Notes: a model not told the origin generated them from the letters alone. Counted from the first letter of the stretch, positions 18,382 through 28,271 are shown. The stretch: 64,000 nt of DNA from an uncultured cyanobacterium (GCA_903903925.1 CAIVAU010000078.1:1-64000), one strand, 5' to 3'. Numbers and translations: made by a program.

Positions 18382-18736
18382 CCCAAAACCGAAAAACTAA
18401 GCCGCGTTGAAGTTGAGGATTTTCGTTTGTGATGGTTCGATCGCTTAATCCCCGAATTTTTGGCTAAACATGTTTTTGAACCATATTATGGACGTTTTGA
18501 ACCATATTTTGACCGAAAGTACAAAATTTTCGATTGATTTTGGTGTGTCTTGATCCGCATTTTTTACCAAGTCCAAAAATAAAACTTTTGGACGCATTAT
18601 GCTTCCTATGTTAGGACTTCCTGATAATTAACCCACGCAATAATCAGGGTTTCAGACACTAAAATCCTCGCTTATGCTTCCAGACCCTGACAAATTTTGG
18701 GTCTGGTTACACTGCCCTCTGCCTTTCTTTTTATCA
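18382..18736. other. Gap between imported cassette and emrAB
   Basis: A 355-bp stretch without a convincing gene. It has a direct repeat of TTTTGAACCATATT (about 18473 and 18491) and a CAAAAATAAAACTTTTGGAC stretch. HIP1 sites resume only downstream, inside emrA, so the right edge of the foreign DNA probably lies here. It must also hold the emrA promoter. Confidence 0.4.
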
Positions 18737-20167
18737 ATGAAACAGTATAAATCTGCCGAACCCGATGTTGAGCTTGATCCCCAGTCAAGTATTACTGGCG
18801 ATATTCAAATACAAAAAGACAATTCTCAAAATCCTACTTTAGAAACAGATGCCCAGCTTGTTCCCAAGCAGACGGTTGCCGATGATATCCAGATAAAACC
18901 AGAAAATCGTCAAAATTCTAGTTTTTTGCAAAGGCAGGGATGGCTATTGGTATTGGGAGCAATTGCTCTGGCAGTTGGGGCGGTATTTGGATGGCGATGG
19001 TGGCAATTTCAGCACACCCATGTAAACACTGATAATGCTCAGGTTCAAGGCTACATTTCTCCCATTGCCCCCAAAATCACAGCTACAGTCAAGCAAGTTA
19101 ATGTCAGGGAGGGTGATTATGTCAAAGTCGGACAGCCCCTGATTATCTTAGAAGACCCAGACCTGAATCTGAAAGCTAAACAAGCAGAAGCCAACGAAGC
19201 CGCAGCAAAAGCTCAATTGCAGAGTGCCACAGATACCGTACCAATCACCAGTCAAACGAATACCACTCAGGTGCAACAAGCTGAGGCAAACTTGGCTGCT
19301 AGTCAGTCGGCGGTCAGCGCCGCCAAAGCTGAGATTACCCAAGCTCAGGCAATGGTGGATACCGACCAGGCAAAGGTTACTCAAGCTCAAACTGATGTTA
19401 AAAAGACTCAAGCTGACTTTCGACGATATGACGCTCTTTATCGGGAAGGAGCGATCGCAGCCCAGCAATTTGATGCCGCAAGAGCGGCGTTTGATAGCGC
19501 TCTGGCTAATTTGACCGCAGCCAAGCAAACTGTTGCTCAAGCCCAGGCTCAAGTCAACAACGCTCAAGCCCAATTGCAAAAAGCTGTATCTCAAGCTGAA
19601 GCTGCCAAAGGACAGGTAGCTCAAACAAAGGTTTCCGGTCGGCAGGTTGTAGTCCAGCAGAGTCAGAAGAAGCAGGCGCAGGCCCAGGTTGAACAAGCGG
19701 CGGCGGCTCTAGCCTTAGCTCGACAACAAATTCAATACACCATCATCAAAGCTCCCCTAAGTGGGTATGTTGGCAAGCTAACAGCGCAAGTGGGACAGAA
19801 AGCGATCGCAGATCAACCCATGCTGTCCCTAGTGCCATTGGAAACTGACCAAGTTTATGTAGAGGCTAATTTTAAAGAAACAGCCATGAAAAATTTGCAC
19901 ATTGGGGAGCCTGCCGAAGTCAAGGTTGATGCATATCCAGGTGAAATTTTTCCGGCTCAGGTGGTCGGTATTAGTCCAGCGACGGGAGCAAATTTCGCCC
20001 TCTTACCTCCAGATAATGCGACTGGTAACTACAACAAGGTTGTGCAGTGGGTACCAGTAAGGTTGAATTTTAATCGCAATGTTGATCCCCAACATCGGTT
20101 GCGTCCGGGGCTAAGTGTCAAAGTTACAGTTAATACTACCTTTACTACTAATGACTACCGTAAATAA
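18737..20167 (+). CDS. emrA: HlyD/EmrA-type membrane fusion protein
   Basis: This periplasmic adaptor subunit of a drug efflux pump has a single N-terminal transmembrane helix (about residues 58-80, GWLLVLGAIALAVGAVFGW). A lipoyl half-motif follows (VREGDYVKVGQPLIILED), then an Ala/Gln-rich coiled-coil hairpin of about 190 residues, and the second lipoyl half and beta-barrel (IKAPLSGYVGKLTAQVGQ). The start at 18737 (MKQYKS) is preferred over an upstream in-frame ATG, which would add a hydrophobic segment unlike the family. The following emrB overlaps its last 17 bp, so the two are coupled. Confidence 0.92.
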   Translation: MKQYKSAEPDVELDPQSSITGDIQIQKDNSQNPTLETDAQLVPKQTVADDIQIKPENRQNSSFLQRQGWLLVLGAIALAVGAVFGWRWWQFQHTHVNTDNAQVQGYISPIAPKITATVKQVNVREGDYVKVGQPLIILEDPDLNLKAKQAEANEAAAKAQLQSATDTVPITSQTNTTQVQQAEANLAASQSAVSAAKAEITQAQAMVDTDQAKVTQAQTDVKKTQADFRRYDALYREGAIAAQQFDAARAAFDSALANLTAAKQTVAQAQAQVNNAQAQLQKAVSQAEAAKGQVAQTKVSGRQVVVQQSQKKQAQAQVEQAAAALALARQQIQYTIIKAPLSGYVGKLTAQVGQKAIADQPMLSLVPLETDQVYVEANFKETAMKNLHIGEPAEVKVDAYPGEIFPAQVVGISPATGANFALLPPDNATGNYNKVVQWVPVRLNFNRNVDPQHRLRPGLSVKVTVNTTFTTNDYRK

Positions 20168-21764
20168 ACGTTCCTCTGGCGATCGCCCTAAACCTGCAAC
20201 TGTTAATGAAAGCGGTTATATTCAAGGGCCTTTGAAGTGGGCGATCGCCTTCACTGCTTCATTAGGTGCAATCTTAGAAGTAATTGATACTAGTATTGTT
20301 AACGTCGCTCTCACTGACATTCAAGCCACCTTGGGTGCGACTGTGAGTGAAGTGGGCTGGGTAGTTAGTGGATATGCGATCGCTAACGTCGTCTTAATTC
20401 CCTTATCTGCATGGTTGGGAGATTACTTTGGGCGTAAAACCTACTTTATCTTCTCGCTAATTGGTTTTACGATTTCCTCTGTTTTATGTGGGCTATCCTT
20501 CAATCTCCCAATGTTGATCGCTGCCCGAATTCTCCAAGGTTTATGCGGTGGCGGATTGCTAGCGAAAGCCCAGGCGATTTTGTTCGAGACTTTTCCCCCG
20601 GCGGAACAAGGTTTAGCCCAAGCAGTTTTTGGTGTGGGTGTGATTGCTGGTCCGGCAATTGGCCCAACACTAGGAGGATTCTTAGTAGATGGTTTAGGCT
20701 GGCGCTGGATTTTCTTTGTCAACATTCCCTTTGGGATCATTGCAGTAGCCATGTCTTTAGCATTTTTACCCAAGAATAAGGATAAGAGCGATACCCAAAA
20801 CCAAGCAGTTGATTGGTGGGGAATTGGGTTTTTAATCGTGGCTGTGGGTAGCTTACAAACTGTATTAGAAGAAGGGGAGCAAGATGACTGGTTTTCCTCT
20901 GGTTTCATCATCACTCTAGCCATCCTGGGCATTGTTGGCTTGGGGTTATTTATTTGGCGAGAACTGAAAACAGCTCACCCTGCCGTGGATTTGAGAGTTT
21001 TGCGTCACCGTTCTTTAGCTGCCGGAAGCGTTCTCTCAGCAGTGGTGGGTATGGGGCTTTATGGCGCACTCTTTGCTGTGCCAATATTTGCTCAGAGTGT
21101 ACTGCAATTTACGGCAACCCAGACAGGACTATTATTAGCACCTGGGGCCTTAGCATCTGCCATCGGGATGGTTTTATTAGGCAAACTCAGTAGTATAGTT
21201 GATGCCCGATTTTTAATTGCGATCGGCGCTGTCGGTTCATCTGGAGTTATGTTTCAACTGGCAGCAATTACTCCACAAAGCGGGACAGACGATTTATTTT
21301 GGCCATTGGTATTGCGCGGAGCCTTTACTGTGTTTATGTTTCTCCCTTTAAGTTTGGCAGTTTTAGGCCCACTACCCAAAAAAGATGTTTCTGCTGGTTC
21401 TGGTTTCTACAACCTGACTCGACAACTAGGTGGCAGTATCGGCATTGCCCTACTTACTACTCTGCTTGACCGACGACAAACTTTTCATCGAGCCATCTTG
21501 TTATCAAAACTTACCCCTTATGATGTAGAAACCAATCAGCGTCTCAACTTGCTTAATGGAGCCCTCCAAAACCAAGGTATGGATGCGGCAACGGCGCAAC
21601 AACAAGCACTAGCTTTATTAAGTCAAACAGTAAATACTCAAGCTGCTGTTTTATCTTATGCAGATTGCTTTCGAGTCGTAGGGATAGGGTTCCTTTGCTC
21701 ATTACCTTTGTTACTATTTCTGGGCAAAGGTGGTGCAGGAGTGAAAGCGCCAGTCGGTCACTAG
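20151..21764 (+). CDS. emrB: EmrB/QacA-type MFS multidrug transporter (DHA2, 14 TM)
   Basis: The 537-residue inner-membrane antiporter begins MTTVNKRSSGDRPKP. It has the DHA2 signature in TM1 (LEVIDTSIVNVALTDI), motif A (WLGDYFGRKTYF), and motif C in TM5 (GVGVIAGPAIGPTLGG, then WRWIFFVNIPFG). The chosen ATG lies within the end of emrA; an upstream ATG at 20115 would only add residues from an overlapping frame. With EmrA and an outer-membrane channel it should export hydrophobic compounds. No dedicated regulator is adjacent apart from the upstream TetR cassette, which is more than 2 kb away. Confidence 0.93.
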   Translation: MTTVNKRSSGDRPKPATVNESGYIQGPLKWAIAFTASLGAILEVIDTSIVNVALTDIQATLGATVSEVGWVVSGYAIANVVLIPLSAWLGDYFGRKTYFIFSLIGFTISSVLCGLSFNLPMLIAARILQGLCGGGLLAKAQAILFETFPPAEQGLAQAVFGVGVIAGPAIGPTLGGFLVDGLGWRWIFFVNIPFGIIAVAMSLAFLPKNKDKSDTQNQAVDWWGIGFLIVAVGSLQTVLEEGEQDDWFSSGFIITLAILGIVGLGLFIWRELKTAHPAVDLRVLRHRSLAAGSVLSAVVGMGLYGALFAVPIFAQSVLQFTATQTGLLLAPGALASAIGMVLLGKLSSIVDARFLIAIGAVGSSGVMFQLAAITPQSGTDDLFWPLVLRGAFTVFMFLPLSLAVLGPLPKKDVSAGSGFYNLTRQLGGSIGIALLTTLLDRRQTFHRAILLSKLTPYDVETNQRLNLLNGALQNQGMDAATAQQQALALLSQTVNTQAAVLSYADCFRVVGIGFLCSLPLLLFLGKGGAGVKAPVGH

Positions 21765-21804
21765 AGAGAAAGATCACTCCCCTAATGGAAAGTCGGAATA
21801 TGAA

Positions 21805-22377
21805 GTGAAAGCACAGGTTTACAGCCAAGTTGCCAACCGTTTGGCAGAACTCATTGAAGATGTTTACGAGGTTGGCATTGACCGCGATGAAAAACGCGAA
21901 CTCCTAACCTTGATAGTTACAGGTCGTGATGGTACATCCCATCCAGCGCGATCTCTTTCCGATGGCACACTGCGCTTTCTAGCCTTAGCAGTCTTAGACT
22001 TAGATCCACAAGCACAAGGTCTTTTATGCTTGGAGGAACCCGAAAATTGTATTCATCCAGAACGCATCCCGGCCATGCTCAGGCTTCTTCAAGACATTGC
22101 CACCGATGTCAACGAAACTGTTGGTCAAAACAACCCCCTTCGCCAAGTTATAATAAATACCCACTCACCAGCAGTTGTCAGTCAAGTACCTGATGACAGT
22201 TTGTTGGTTGCTGAATTAAAAGAAACTGTGCGTTCGGGTCAGCGATTTAAGCGGGTGTGTTTTAGCTCTTTACCTGAGACTTGGAGAGAGAAAGTTTCTC
22301 CGGAGGTAAATGTGGTTTCGCGTGGCAAATTACTTGCTTACTTAAATCCGGTTATACTCGAAACTTCTAACGGTTGA
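21805..22377 (+). pseudogene. C-terminal fragment of an AAA/OLD-like ATPase
   Basis: The 190 residues carry an ABC-type signature (SLSDGTLRFLALAVLDLD), a Walker B segment (GLLCLEEPENCIHPERIP) and the switch histidine (VIINTHSPAVVSQVPDD), but no Walker A. Intact relatives are about twice as long, so the 5' half is gone. The frame opens with GTG only 41 bp after emrB, and the upstream codons contain no start. The stop (TGA 22375-22377) lies inside the dispersed GTTGACAGTCAAC repeat, so the 3' end is also altered. Cyanobacterial ATPases of this type often accompany defence genes. Confidence 0.8.
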
Positions 22378-22402
22378 CAGTCAACAGTCAGCCATTAACA
22401 GT
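22371..22402. repeat. Dispersed GTTGACAGTCAAC palindromic repeat at a break point
   Basis: GGTTGACAGTCAACAGTCAG and the following CCATTAACAG belong to the same repeat family as 24243-24272 and 38408-38457. Here it supplies the stop codon of the AAA fragment on the plus strand and of the helicase fragment on the minus strand. Confidence 0.8.
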
Positions 22403-23736
22403 AATTCTTCAAACAAAGGGTCGCCAAAATTCATTAATCTTAGTGAAGGCATTTCATCAAAAATATCAGGATAAAAAGTAACCATGTAATTCTGCCCTTT
22501 ATAATTCAGTTGCCAAGTACGTTCGCTTCTTCTCTCAAACTGGACACCACTGGCTTTTAAAATTGCTGAATGGGTGAATAACTGCTCAATAGTTTCTGGC
22601 GTAAAAGGAGTAGAAGTCATTGGTTTTTGAATTTCTGCTAGGTCAGCTTCTAAATCCATGGCTACCATTTCCTCAATTGCGAGACGGGGTGGTGGGCTGT
22701 CTAACACAGAATCGAATTGAGACATTAAAACATCCTCTTCTTCTGGATCAGCACTCATCACAGCTCGTTCAATAAAGGTAGGGACTTGGGCTAGAATAGG
22801 CTGAAGATTACCAACAACAGTGGCAAAGGCATTAATGCGATCGCGCAATTTTCGATAAACTTTCGCTTCTACAGTGCCATCATAGTAAAAATTGTGGATT
22901 CGCACAGTCGGATATCTTTGTCCAATGCGGTCAATTCTCCCAATACGCTGTTCAACCCGCATGGGATTCCAAGGCATATCATAATTAATCAACACGCCGC
23001 AATTTTGTAAATTCAAACCCTCGGAAGCAGATTCAGTACAAAGGAGAATTTTGATTTCATCTTGGCGAAATCGGCGTTTAATTTCTTCCTTGGGAACTAG
23101 ACACCACTCCCCATTCTGGTACAGTTCCCCACCACGACCTGAATAACAAGCTACTTGACTACCGTACAACTCCTTCAATGTATCCCGTAGATAGTCCATC
23201 GTGTCAGTGTACTGAGTGAAAACGATCGCACTTTCTCGGTCGGTTAATTCTTGGCGTAAAATCTGAATAAAGCGAGAAAGCTTGCTATCTTCTCCAGTGT
23301 TTTCAAATTGGCGTAGTAATTCTTCAAGATATTGAATTTCCTGGGGGTCTACTGGTTCAAAGAAAGATTCCAGCCCAGCAATCACGGCATCATCCTCATG
23401 ATCCACATCCACTAAATCGTCGTCACTCAAAACGCTTCCTTGCTGAGTTAACAGATAATCCAAACGGCGTTGCAGGGATGACTTGATAGCATAAAATGAA
23501 CTGGTCAAACGCTTACGGTAAAGGGTCATCAAAAAACCCAAACAAGAACGCTGATCCTTTTGCGCCAGTCGGTAAAAGTGACGTACATAGTCGCTAACAG
23601 CTACATAAAGCGGTACTTCCCGTTGTGGTTCCAGCGTAATAGCATTATCCTGCACAACTCTGGTGGGAATATCCCGCTCTAGCAGTCCCCTGTGATAGTA
23701 TTGTCGGAGAGTGTCGCGGGTGTGGCGAAACATCAA
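22381..23736 (-). pseudogene. C-terminal part of a SNF2/DrmD-type helicase
   Basis: Residues 1-20 (MFRHTRDTLRQYYHRGLL) are the linker before the second RecA lobe, so the frame lacks the whole first lobe with Walker A and the DEAH box. The second lobe is intact, with VFTQYTDTMDYL, SEGLNLQNCGVLINYD and MRVEQRIGRIDRIGQRYP (motifs IV-VI). The last residues after FEELL are encoded by the dispersed repeat, so the natural C-terminus is missing too. SNF2 helicases of this sort serve DISARM-like and related phage-defence loci. The present frame opens with TTG and lies downstream of a DUF499 fragment in another frame. Confidence 0.85.
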
Positions 23737-23737
23737 G

Positions 23738-24223
23738 TGCTACACCATTAATTTGATAAGCAATTTCTCCCCAAAGGGTATAAGTGGTAACGCCAGTAAC
23801 CGCATGGTAAACACCGTTAACTGGATCGAGGTCTTGGCAAGCGATCGCAGCTGCTTGAATCGGTCGGTCTGGAATTAAATTCAAAGAAGCAAAACGGTCT
23901 AGTCCAGGAATATCCCGTCCATGTTTGGCAATATGCCACAAAGCAATTTCATCGTGGGTTTTACCACCACCAAAGCTGGTTTCCAGCCGGATAATGGGGG
24001 AACCGACAGCAGCACCTACCAACCGCCCGAACACTTCAGAAATTAGGGTCTTTAAACCATCGGTGGCAAAAGTATTAGCAAAAAAGGCTGTGGGGTCTTG
24101 GTAGACTTGGGGCGCAAGTCCTTCAACAACAAGCCGTAACTTAGCGGCAAATAAGTCAGAAGAGAGTTCCCCCTCTAAAATTTCTTCTCTAGGAATGCAG
24201 GTTTTAAATACTGACGGAAGCAT
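23738..24223 (-). pseudogene. N-terminal fragment of a DUF499 ATP-binding protein
   Basis: The frame starts normally (MLPSVFKTCIPREEILEGEL) and includes the P-loop-like RLETSFGGGKTHDEIALWH, typical of DUF499 proteins that are normally about 1000 residues long. Homology stops after about 163 residues (YQINGVALD). The open frame then runs about 30 further codons, to 23645, through helicase DNA in the wrong frame. DUF499 ATPases usually accompany a DUF1156 methylase and a helicase, so a deletion has joined the first and last genes of such a set. Confidence 0.85.
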
Positions 24224-24242
24224 AGAAATATGTTGACGTTAT

Positions 24243-24272
24243 TAGTTGACGGTTGACAGCCAACAGTCAAAT
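24243..24272. repeat. Dispersed GTTGACAG repeat upstream of the DUF499 fragment
   Basis: GTTGACGGTTGACAGCCAAC and AGTCAAATA make a diverged copy of the repeat found at 22371. The two copies bracket the helicase/DUF499 relics. Confidence 0.7.
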
Positions 24273-24324
24273 ACCCAATGACACTGGTTTCAATATAAGC
24301 TACACACTCTAAAAATTGAACTGG

Positions 24325-25884
24325 TTATTCAAAACCTGTGAGGACTGGAAGGTGGACTTGTGGTTTCACTAAAGTATTGGCGCACAAAATACCAGAAGCC
24401 GCTACCGCCGGTACACCAATTCCTGGCATAGTGCTGTCACCCACTCGATACAAACCCAGGATCGGCGTGTGTGGGCCGGGAAACATCCCTTGACCAGCAG
24501 CGATCGCTGGACCATAGGTTCCCTGATACCTCCGGAGGTAGTGAGCATGAGTCAGTGGTGTACCAATGAGTTCTAGTACCACGCGCTCTCTGATATCTGG
24601 GATAATCCGCTCTAGGGCGCGATATAAAGTTTGTGCTTTTAAGTGTTTCTTCTCTTCGTACCCTATTCTGTCAGAAGTTGCGCTTTGCTCATCTACATTC
24701 CGTTTCCATCCGGCGTAGGGTTCTAGGGTATAGGCATGAACGACATGATGTTCAGGAGGAGCAAGTGTCGCATCCCATACACTAGGAATTGAGATCATAC
24801 AGGTATTACCAGGTGTTGTAATATCCTCATTTACGTCGTGAACGACTACATGATGTCCAGTTAAGTTGTCTAAACCCAAGGCTTTGATGCCTAAATGAAG
24901 ATGCATAAAACTATCAATGGTGGGGGTGTCTAAAGCTGCTTGACGGTAAGATGAGGGCAAGTCTTCGGAACGTAACAATTGAGTGTACGTATCCCAGATA
25001 CTGGCATTGCTAATCACTACGGGCGCTTTCAATATTTCACCTGAAAGCAAATGCACACCAACGACTTTTTGTCCAGACCCAATGAATTGCTTCTCTACCA
25101 GAATTTGCTCGACATGGCATCCTAGCCGTAACTTACCACCCCAGCGTTCCAGCCCCTGCACCAAGGCATTGACAATTGCGCTGCTCCCACCCACAGGATA
25201 CTCAACTCCAGAACGGGAACGTTCACCTAACATAAAAGCTATTTCTGGGGCAATAGTGCCATGGGCTTTTAAACCTGACAGTAGAAAGCACTCCAAGTCG
25301 ATGAGCCGCCGCACCCAAGGGTCTCGCACCGTTGCGTCCATCACGTTGCCTACAGACCCCTGAATTATGGGAAGATAAGGAAGCATTTTCCATAAAGATG
25401 GCAAGTAACGTTTAAGTAATATGGGGATAAACTGCCAATCCGCTCTTAACGCCAAGGTAGGAATACCTTTCATTGCCTCGTACAGTGGCAACAAGCGTTC
25501 TTCAAACTGTTTTAGTTCCTTAGCACCTTGGGGCGTAATTTTAGCTATTTCTTTACGGTAGTCCAGAGCATTGCTATAAACAGGAACAGTGCCTTCCGGA
25601 AAGTGGTAATGTCCTAAAGGGTCATAGCGTACTGCTTCTACGGATTCACCTAAAAGGTCAAGAACTTGTTTGACCGGATTCAAACTTTGGGCATCAGTCA
25701 GACCACAATAGAATGAGGGACCAGAATCAAATTTAAATCCTTGTCGTCTAAAGCTATGAGCAGCACCTCCAGCTATTGTATGGCTTTCGCATACAATGAC
25801 CCGTTTGCCATAACGAGCGAGTAATGCAGCCGCAGTTAACCCGCCGATACCGCTACCAATAACTATGACATCACTATCCTGCAT
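24325..25884 (-). CDS. FAD-dependent carotenoid desaturase/isomerase-like oxidoreductase
   Basis: The protein starts MQDSDVIVIGSGIGGLTAAA, a dinucleotide-binding fold, continues with CESHTIAGGAAHSF, and ends with the FAD-binding LYRVGDSTMPGIGVPAVAAS. This is the CrtI/CrtISO/CrtO superfamily at about 519 residues. It differs from true CrtISO and CrtP in several loops, so I leave the substrate open; carotenoid or retinoid-like polyenes are likely. I start at 25884, since the 27 upstream in-frame codons are made of the GTGTTGG heptamer repeat. It is divergent from the MCE transport genes. Confidence 0.85.
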   Translation of the reverse strand: MQDSDVIVIGSGIGGLTAAALLARYGKRVIVCESHTIAGGAAHSFRRQGFKFDSGPSFYCGLTDAQSLNPVKQVLDLLGESVEAVRYDPLGHYHFPEGTVPVYSNALDYRKEIAKITPQGAKELKQFEERLLPLYEAMKGIPTLALRADWQFIPILLKRYLPSLWKMLPYLPIIQGSVGNVMDATVRDPWVRRLIDLECFLLSGLKAHGTIAPEIAFMLGERSRSGVEYPVGGSSAIVNALVQGLERWGGKLRLGCHVEQILVEKQFIGSGQKVVGVHLLSGEILKAPVVISNASIWDTYTQLLRSEDLPSSYRQAALDTPTIDSFMHLHLGIKALGLDNLTGHHVVVHDVNEDITTPGNTCMISIPSVWDATLAPPEHHVVHAYTLEPYAGWKRNVDEQSATSDRIGYEEKKHLKAQTLYRALERIIPDIRERVVLELIGTPLTHAHYLRRYQGTYGPAIAAGQGMFPGPHTPILGLYRVGDSTMPGIGVPAVAASGILCANTLVKPQVHLPVLTGFE

Positions 25885-25904
25885 TTTTGTTATTTGTTGA
25901 GTCT

Positions 25905-25946
25905 TGGGTGTCGGGTGTTGGGTGTCGGGTGTTGGGTGTTGAGTGT
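25905..25946. repeat. GTGTTGGGTGTCGG repeats
   Basis: Five heptamers of the GTGTTGG/GTGTCGG type lie between the flavoprotein and the ABC ATPase. They extend the flavoprotein frame artificially by 27 codons. Confidence 0.85.
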
Positions 25947-26000
25947 TAAAAAATACCACTAACAACTAACCATTAACAACTAACCACTAACTAATGATAA

Positions 26001-26786
26001 ATGACTCAACCATTGATTGAACTGAAAGGCGTTTCTAAGTCCTTTGATGGGAATAAAAAGATTTTAGATAATGTCGATTTGACAATTAACCGGGGAGAAG
26101 CAGTAGGAATTATTGGTCCTAGCGGTACTGGGAAATCAACAATTTTACGGATTATTGCTGGGTTAATGGCTCCCGATGCTGGAGAAATTTATGTAGAAGG
26201 GGAGCGCAGAAAGGGGTTAGTTGAAGATTATGGCAATCCCATTGGGATTGGAATGGTATTTCAACAGGCGGCGTTATTTGATTCATTGACAGTGGAGGAG
26301 AATGTGGGGTTTCTACTTTATCAACATTCAAACCTACCGCGATCCCGGATCAAAAAAATTGTGAATGAAAAATTGGAAATGGTCGGTCTGGCGGGGACAA
26401 GCGATCGCTACCCGGCTGAACTTTCCGGGGGTATGCGAAAACGGGTCAGTTTTGCCCGCGCAATTATGGCTAACCCCGATAACCCTAAAGAAACACCAGA
26501 AGTTTTACTATACGATGAACCTACTGCCGGACTTGATCCTATTGCCTCAACGGTGATAGAGGATTTAATCCAGCAGTTGCATTGTACAACAGGAGTCTGT
26601 AATACCTATGCCATTGTCACCCACCAACATAGTACAATTCGTCGGACGGCTCACAGGGTTGTGTTCCTCTATGAGGGTAAAGTTCAATGGGAAGGTAGTG
26701 TCAACCAAGTTGATACTACAGACAATCCTCTAATTAGACAATTTATTAGTGGAAATGTACAAGGACCAATTCATGTGGTGGGCTAG
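26001..26786 (+). CDS. ABC transporter ATPase, MlaF/Ttg2A type
   Basis: A 261-residue ATPase with Walker A GPSGTGKST (about 39-47), a Q-loop in VFQQAALFDSLTV, the signature ELSGGMRKRVSFARA and Walker B LLYDEPTAGLDP. The spacing and the GMRKR variant are typical of the MlaF/TGD3 group that powers lipid transport between envelope membranes. It is followed after 66 bp by an MCE protein, the MlaD/TGD2 counterpart. The MlaE/TGD1-like permease is not in the window. Its ATG follows a short AT-rich promoter region shared with the divergent flavoprotein. Confidence 0.92.
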   Translation: MTQPLIELKGVSKSFDGNKKILDNVDLTINRGEAVGIIGPSGTGKSTILRIIAGLMAPDAGEIYVEGERRKGLVEDYGNPIGIGMVFQQAALFDSLTVEENVGFLLYQHSNLPRSRIKKIVNEKLEMVGLAGTSDRYPAELSGGMRKRVSFARAIMANPDNPKETPEVLLYDEPTAGLDPIASTVIEDLIQQLHCTTGVCNTYAIVTHQHSTIRRTAHRVVFLYEGKVQWEGSVNQVDTTDNPLIRQFISGNVQGPIHVVG

Positions 26787-26852
26787 GACAAATAGTTTTG
26801 GATTTTGCCAGTAATCAGATGAAATCTAAAATTCGTAGAGGAGTTGAAACCA

Positions 26853-28271
26853 ATGCTATCGCGAACATTTCGAGAAGGCTCTGTGGGGTTGTTACTCCTG
26901 CTGGGATTGGGAGTTTTTGGCGCTATCATCCTGTGGTTGAATAGATTCACTGGCAATCATAGGTCATACAAAGCCGTTGTGGAATTTGCCAATGCTAACG
27001 GGATGCAAAAAGGTGCAGTTGTTCAGTATCGTGGTGTTAAGGTAGGCAATATTTCTGCTGTCCGACCAGGACCAAATAACGTTGAAGTAGAAATTGAAAT
27101 TGCTAAACCTGACTTGATTATCCCTAGGGATGTGGCAGTTGAAGCTGATCAAAGCGGATTTATTGGCGGCGAAACCACTATCGAAATTACGCCAAAAACG
27201 TCGTTATTGGCTGGAAGTACGATCGCTAAACCGTTAGACAAAAATTGCGATCCCCAAATCATTGTCTGCAATGGGTCTCGATTAAAAGGTCACATTGGTA
27301 TTAGCACTGATGAACTTATTCGCTCCACTACTGAACTGACTACTCGATACAGCGATCCCAAATTTTATGCAAATGTCAATAAGGCTGTGGAAAACACTGC
27401 GTTGGCAGCAGCTAATGCTGCTGAGTTGAGTCGCAGCTTCACTGTTTTAAGCAAGAGCTTACAAAAACAACTAAACAGCTTTTCCGCTACTAATAATTCA
27501 GTTCAACAAGCAACAACTCAACTTAGTTCATCTAGTACCCGAACCCTAGATCAAATCACTGCTACAACAAGTCAATTTGGTACTACCGCAAAAGATGTTC
27601 GGTTAACCGTCAATCAAGCTAATAAGCTGATTAAAAACCTCGATAATCTGGTGACAAGCAACCAATCTTCTCTAGTTACCACCTTGAACAATGTCACCCA
27701 AACCAGCGAAAAATTACGCTCGACTGTCAACAGCCTATCTCCTGCTGTGGATCGTGTTACTAAAGGAGAAGTACTCAAAAACCTAGAAACGCTCTCGGCA
27801 AATGCTGCACAGGCTTCTACTAATTTACGCAATGCCACAAATGCTCTCAACGATCCCAAAAATTTAATGGTCGTGCAGCAAACACTAGATTCTGCACGAG
27901 TCACATTCCAAAATACCCAGAAAATCACTTCAGACTTGGATGAATTGACTGGTGATCCCACCTTTCGAGAAAATCTGCGACAACTTGTGAAGGGACTCAA
28001 AAGTTTAGTGTCTTCTACACAGCAAGTGCAGCAGCAAGTGCAGGTTGCTACTACTCTAGACTCGCTGAAAGCTGCCGTTGTTGATAGCGGCAATACTACA
28101 ATTAGCACATCTGGTGAAAACCAAACACAAATGACATTTAATCTTTCACCTAATGCTTTAAAGAGTGCGGAGAAACAGTCTCAACCAACCACAATTATCT
28201 TTACTACCTCCTCATCCCAAGAAAACCTATTAAAGCAGTTAAGGGAATTACAAAGTAAAGTGAAGAATTAG
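26853..28271 (+). CDS. MCE (MlaD/TGD2-like) substrate-binding protein
   Basis: An N-terminal transmembrane helix (about 10-33, GSVGLLLLLGLGVFGAIILW) is followed by one MCE domain (about 40-125, with VQYRGVKVGNISAV and GFIGGETTIEI). A 300-residue Ser/Thr/Asn-rich helical tail predicted to form coiled coils ends in a cytochrome-free Gln-rich end. I use the ATG at 26853 because GAGGAG lies about 10 bp upstream; a TTG three codons earlier is too close to that site. It probably forms a hexameric ring in the periplasm that receives lipid for the upstream ATPase complex, as in the TGD system of chloroplasts. Confidence 0.9.
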   Translation: MLSRTFREGSVGLLLLLGLGVFGAIILWLNRFTGNHRSYKAVVEFANANGMQKGAVVQYRGVKVGNISAVRPGPNNVEVEIEIAKPDLIIPRDVAVEADQSGFIGGETTIEITPKTSLLAGSTIAKPLDKNCDPQIIVCNGSRLKGHIGISTDELIRSTTELTTRYSDPKFYANVNKAVENTALAAANAAELSRSFTVLSKSLQKQLNSFSATNNSVQQATTQLSSSSTRTLDQITATTSQFGTTAKDVRLTVNQANKLIKNLDNLVTSNQSSLVTTLNNVTQTSEKLRSTVNSLSPAVDRVTKGEVLKNLETLSANAAQASTNLRNATNALNDPKNLMVVQQTLDSARVTFQNTQKITSDLDELTGDPTFRENLRQLVKGLKSLVSSTQQVQQQVQVATTLDSLKAAVVDSGNTTISTSGENQTQMTFNLSPNALKSAEKQSQPTTIIFTTSSSQENLLKQLRELQSKVKN

